Assembly: GCA_002329295.1 (NCBI GenBank)
Contig: DCTT01000019.1
Span: forward strand, 14,421 to 27,997
Reading direction: 5' to 3'
DNA: 13,577 bases
Origin: Eubacteriaceae bacterium UBA1433
Lineage (GTDB): Bacteria > Bacillota > Clostridia > Eubacteriales > UBA1433
Shown here: positions 10,661 to 13,577 of the stretch, one piece after another
Position numbering within the stretch: position 1 is the first letter of the stretch
Layout: the number at the start of each line of letters is the position of its first letter
Notes under the pieces: generated by a model
What the model was told of the DNA's origin: nothing
The model's database searches: none
Seen by the model: the letters and a program-made list of their open reading frames with translations, nothing else
Translations under genes and position numbers: made by a program

Positions 10661-11776
10661 CTATTTTGCAACGTTTGTCAAACAAAAATATTTATCTACA
10701 TATTCCTGTGTTCTTTCTTCCAAAATCGCTTGCTTCAGTCCCTCCATTAAGCGAACGGTATAATAAATATTATGATAAGAAATGAGCATGGATGCCAACA
10801 TTTCATTTGCTTTGACCAAGTGTCGCAAATACGCTCGCGTATAATGTTTGCACACATAACAATCACATTCTTGATCAATCGGCAAAAAATCTTCGCTGTA
10901 TTTTGCATTTCTTAAATGAATTCTCTTTCCTTTTGAAAAAGCCGCCCCATTGCGCGCCATGCGTGTTTGCATTACGCAGTCAAACATATCGATACCCCGG
11001 AGAGTCCCTTCTAAAAGGCAATCCAAGCTTCCCACTCCCATCAGGTAGCGTGGTTTGTTTTGCGGCAAATATGGCTCTGTGGCCTCAATCATTTCATAAA
11101 GCAGCTCTTTCGGTTCTCCTACGCTCAACCCACCCAAGGCATAACCCGGAAAATTCATTTCAGTCAGGCGTTTTGCGCAATCAATGCGCAAATCTGCATA
11201 CATCCCTCCCTGCACAATACCAAAGAGCGCCTGTTTGTCCCATTGTTGATGTGCCTCTTTGCATTGTTGCGCCCAACGCAATGTTCTGTCCGTACTTTTT
11301 TTTGCATACTCATGGGTTGCGGGATAAGGAATGCATTCGTCCAAAACCATTATGATGTCTGCTCCCAACGCATTTTGAATCTCTATTGCTTTTCCCGGCG
11401 TAAAAATATGTTTGCTACCATCGATGTGACTTGCAAAAACAACCCCTTCTTCCGAAATTTTTCTTTTTTCGGAAAGACTGAAAACCTGATAACCTCCACT
11501 GTCGGTAAGGATGGGTCTATTCCAGTTCATAAATTTGTGTAACCCGCCGGCCTTTTCGACAATCTCCATTCCGGGTCGCAAATACAAATGATAGGTGTTG
11601 GATAAAATAATTTGCACACCCATTTCTTTCAGGCTTTCGGGAAAAACGCCTTTTACCGTAGCCTGAGTGCCCACAGGCATAAAAACAGGTGTTACGATCT
11701 CTCCATGCGGCGTCGACAACACCCCTACTCTCGCCCTGGTTTTGTTGCATTCTTTGATCAGCCTGTATTCAAACAT
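10661..11776 (-). CDS. tgt: queuine/preQ1 tRNA-guanine transglycosylase
   Basis: A 371-residue enzyme that exchanges guanine-34 of GUN-anticodon tRNAs for preQ1 in queuosine synthesis. Key parts are visible: SNTYHLYLRPG (59-69), D92 in TDSGGYQVFS (the general acid/base Asp), GGLSVGEP (215-222), D266 in DMFDCV (the nucleophile), TRMARNG (271-277), and the zinc site C304, C306, C309 and H335. Length is normal. Only 3 bases separate it from era, and the AAGGA ribosome binding site lies inside the end of era, so translation is probably coupled. The queA gene that often accompanies tgt is not in the window. Confidence 0.96.
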   Translation of the reverse strand: MFEYRLIKECNKTRARVGVLSTPHGEIVTPVFMPVGTQATVKGVFPESLKEMGVQIILSNTYHLYLRPGMEIVEKAGGLHKFMNWNRPILTDSGGYQVFSLSEKRKISEEGVVFASHIDGSKHIFTPGKAIEIQNALGADIIMVLDECIPYPATHEYAKKSTDRTLRWAQQCKEAHQQWDKQALFGIVQGGMYADLRIDCAKRLTEMNFPGYALGGLSVGEPKELLYEMIEATEPYLPQNKPRYLMGVGSLDCLLEGTLRGIDMFDCVMQTRMARNGAAFSKGKRIHLRNAKYSEDFLPIDQECDCYVCKHYTRAYLRHLVKANEMLASMLISYHNIYYTVRLMEGLKQAILEERTQEYVDKYFCLTNVAK

Positions 11777-11779
11777 CCT

Positions 11780-12685
11780 TTAGTCCTTTTCTTGATATCC
11801 CAAATCTGTTAAATCGTATTGCTTTTCCCGCCAGTTTTCGCGCACTTTCACCCATAATTGCAGGTTAACTTTGATATCCAAAAACTTTTCAATATCTTCC
11901 CGTGCTTTTATGCCGATCTTTTTCAACATTTCTCCTTTTTTGCCGATCACGATCCCTTTATGGCTTTTGCGCTCACAAAAAATCGTGGCTTCTATATCCA
12001 TTAAATCCCTGCCTGTCCGCTCTTTCATGCTGAAGACTTCTACGGCAATCCCATGGGGAATTTCTTCCTGTAAAAAAAATAAAGCTTTTTCGCGAATCAT
12101 TTCTTCAACAAAAAATTTTTCCGGCATGTCCGTAATCATTTCTTCCGGAAAATACATCGGGCCCTTTTGCAAATATTGTTTGATCAATGGAATAATTTTT
12201 TCCACATTTTTTCCGGTCAATGCCGATAACGGCACAATTTCGTCGATGTAGTCATATTCTTTTAGCAGGTTTATTTTATACAAAACATCTTCTTGGGTCA
12301 TTTTATCAGCCTTGTTGATAATTGCAATCGTCGGCTTATTACTTTGGGCAAGCTTTTCCAGCAACATTTTGTCCCGTCCGCCAATTTGCAAATCATTTTC
12401 CAATACAAGCAAAATCACATCCGTATTTGCCAAACTTTGCGCCACTTTATCAATCATCAATTCGCCCAGCCTGTTTTTCGGTCTGTGAATGCCGGGCGTA
12501 TCCATAAAAACAATTTGCGCCTCATCATCCGTAAAAATACATCGAATGTTGTTGCGGGTCGTTTGAGGTTTATCCGATATAATCAATAATTTTTCGCCCA
12601 ATAACGCATTGAGCAAAGTGCTTTTTCCCACATTTGTCCGCCCTACAACAGAAACAAAACCGGAAACAAAATTTTTGTTTTTCAT
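11780..12685 (-). CDS. era: GTPase Era
   Basis: A 301-residue ribosome-assembly GTPase that binds 16S rRNA near its 3' end. The N-terminal GTPase has G1 GRTNVGKS (15-22), G2 around TTRNNI (42-47), G3 DTPG (62-65) and G4 NKAD (124-127). The C-terminal KH domain has the GKKGEMLKKIG loop (near 248-258) and RENWREK close to the end. Length is typical. It begins 7 bases after ybeY with no good ribosome binding site directly before the ATG, which points to translational coupling, and ends 3 bases before tgt. Confidence 0.96.
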   Translation of the reverse strand: MKNKNFVSGFVSVVGRTNVGKSTLLNALLGEKLLIISDKPQTTRNNIRCIFTDDEAQIVFMDTPGIHRPKNRLGELMIDKVAQSLANTDVILLVLENDLQIGGRDKMLLEKLAQSNKPTIAIINKADKMTQEDVLYKINLLKEYDYIDEIVPLSALTGKNVEKIIPLIKQYLQKGPMYFPEEMITDMPEKFFVEEMIREKALFFLQEEIPHGIAVEVFSMKERTGRDLMDIEATIFCERKSHKGIVIGKKGEMLKKIGIKAREDIEKFLDIKVNLQLWVKVRENWREKQYDLTDLGYQEKD

Positions 12686-12692
12686 CAGCGAT

Positions 12693-13151
12693 TCAAATTC
12701 TTTCCAATCCGATAGACTTCATGACTTTTTCTTCTTCTTTGCGCATTTGTGTTTTTTCTGCCTCCTGCATATGGTCATAACCTTTCAAATGCAACAATGC
12801 GTGTACAAACAGATACATCATTTCTCTTTGCAGACTGTGGCCATAATCTTTTGCCTGCCGCTGTGCCTGCTTTGCGCAAAGCATCACGTCTCCCAAATAG
12901 ATATATCCGTCCTGTTCGGCCATGTCTTCATCATTTAAAAAAAAACTCAATACATCGGTTACTTTGTCTATTTTGCGATAATCGCGATTCAACCGCTGTA
13001 TTTCTTCTTCTTCAACAATATTCAACCCGATCTCGTAACATTCCTCGCTGTCGGCAAAAACCGTTTCGGCACATTGTTGAAAAAGTTTTTCATATTCTTT
13101 TGACACATCAAGTTTTGTTTGATTATGAATGTTAATTTGTATCTTCATCAT
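12693..13151 (-). CDS. ybeY: YbeY endoribonuclease, 16S rRNA maturation
   Basis: A 152-residue metal-dependent RNase acting in 16S rRNA 3'-end maturation and ribosome quality control. The zinc motif is HALLHLKGYDH with H117, H121 and H127, and the family segment YRKIDKVTDVLSF lies at 58-70; the residue after LSF is usually proline but is Phe here. The start overlaps the end of pgpH by about 20 bases in another frame (ATG at 13151 or the adjacent ATG at 13148); no ribosome binding site decides between them, so translation is likely coupled to pgpH. dgkA, often next in Bacillota, is missing: era follows at once. Confidence 0.95.
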   Translation of the reverse strand: MMKIQINIHNQTKLDVSKEYEKLFQQCAETVFADSEECYEIGLNIVEEEEIQRLNRDYRKIDKVTDVLSFFLNDEDMAEQDGYIYLGDVMLCAKQAQRQAKDYGHSLQREMMYLFVHALLHLKGYDHMQEAEKTQMRKEEEKVMKSIGLERI

Positions 13152-13577
13152 CTGTATTTACGTTGTTTTCGTCCCTCAACTGTTCATCGATGGCATCGGC
13201 ATGAAGCAAATATTTTTCCTCATTTTCTTTTTGAATGACTTCCGTCAATTTTTCGATTTCCTCATTTTCCTGATGAGGATATTGAATGCGCTCATGATAC
13301 ATGGCATTTAAATTGCGAATAAACACTTTTTTTATTTTATTTAATTCCGCAAAAGTTAATTCACATTCGCTGAGTTGAAGATCATTTTCTTTTGATTTAA
13401 AGATTTTTTGCACCATTTCGCTGATTTGCGTTTCGTTAGGCTTCGTTAAACTTTTTACTGCGGCTTCACTGCCATCGGCCAGCATCACAATAGCCGCTTC
13501 TTTCAAAATAGGCTTGGGTCCATTATAGCGATATTGCTCACAATCTGCCTCACCGGATTCATTTTTTTCTTTACAAT
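13132..13577 (-). CDS. pgpH: 7TM-HD phosphodiesterase PgpH, C-terminal part (start outside window)
   Basis: The last 147 residues of a larger protein; the frame stays open to the window edge, so the TTG at 13506 is not the real start. The segment YNGPKP followed by KEAAIVMLADGSEAAVKSL is typical of the end of the HD domain in the 7TM-HD family (YqfF/PgpH), and the following helices with ECELTFAELNKI and NLNAMYHERIQYP match its C-terminus. PgpH hydrolyses the second messenger c-di-AMP in Firmicutes and is a membrane protein with an extracellular sensor. The catalytic HD and the membrane part lie outside the window. Location directly before ybeY supports the call. The last about 35 residues are acidic and low in complexity. 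Confidence 0.88.
   Translation of the reverse strand, partial: CKEKNESGEADCEQYRYNGPKPILKEAAIVMLADGSEAAVKSLTKPNETQISEMVQKIFKSKENDLQLSECELTFAELNKIKKVFIRNLNAMYHERIQYPHQENEEIEKLTEVIQKENEEKYLLHADAIDEQLRDENNVNTDDEDTN

Noticed and set aside
13132..13506. Complete small protein starting at TTG 13506
   Set aside because: The frame stays open to the window edge and the upstream residues (YNGPKP) belong to the same 7TM-HD family pattern, so it is the tail of a longer gene.

Overview
The window looks like chromosome from an anaerobic, probably amino-acid-fermenting member of the Bacillota (Clostridia or Negativicutes; I cannot separate them by eye). The evidence is a tRNA-Pro 5' part of clostridial type, strong AGGAGG ribosome binding sites, moderately AT-rich DNA, a ferredoxin-dependent 2-oxoacid oxidoreductase, an Fe-S flavin reductase of the old-yellow-enzyme family, and the Bacillota-style run pgpH-ybeY-era. 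No mobile element, CRISPR array or integrase was seen.

Layout. (1) 1-1123: the 5' end of a tRNA-Pro gene on the minus strand with a near-perfect sigma-A promoter, then a plus-strand DUF169 gene ending in a bidirectional hairpin terminator. (2) 1124-7117: a six-gene minus-strand operon transcribed right to left from a promoter at 7089-7117. In transcription order it holds an Fe-S/FMN/FAD enoate or dienoyl-CoA reductase, a ketopantoate-reductase-family protein, and the delta (ferredoxin), alpha, beta and gamma subunits of a 2-oxoacid:ferredoxin oxidoreductase of the VOR/KOR type. (3) 7118-10067: a divergent plus-strand group: a GntR/FCD regulator, a solitary and diverged second copy of the oxidoreductase beta subunit, cytidine deaminase (cdd) and endonuclease III (nth). 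(4) 10051-13577: a minus-strand housekeeping run, pgpH (3' part only), ybeY, era, tgt and yajC, ending in a terminator that lies inside the 3' end of nth.

How the genes may work together. The minus-strand operon fits oxidation of a (branched-chain) 2-oxoacid to acyl-CoA with reduction of ferredoxin, alongside reduction of a 2-oxoacid to a 2-hydroxyacid and of an enoate or enoyl-CoA. That would be a redox-balanced fermentation module. The divergent GntR gene is the obvious candidate regulator. The most unusual item is the beta-like protein next to it at 8193-8927. It keeps all four cysteines that should hold the beta-subunit [4Fe-4S] cluster, but its thiamine-pyrophosphate signature is heavily altered and it has no alpha or gamma partner beside it. 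It could be a redox sensor, a regulatory or alternative subunit, or an electron carrier. This is inference from the sequence only; no database search was possible.
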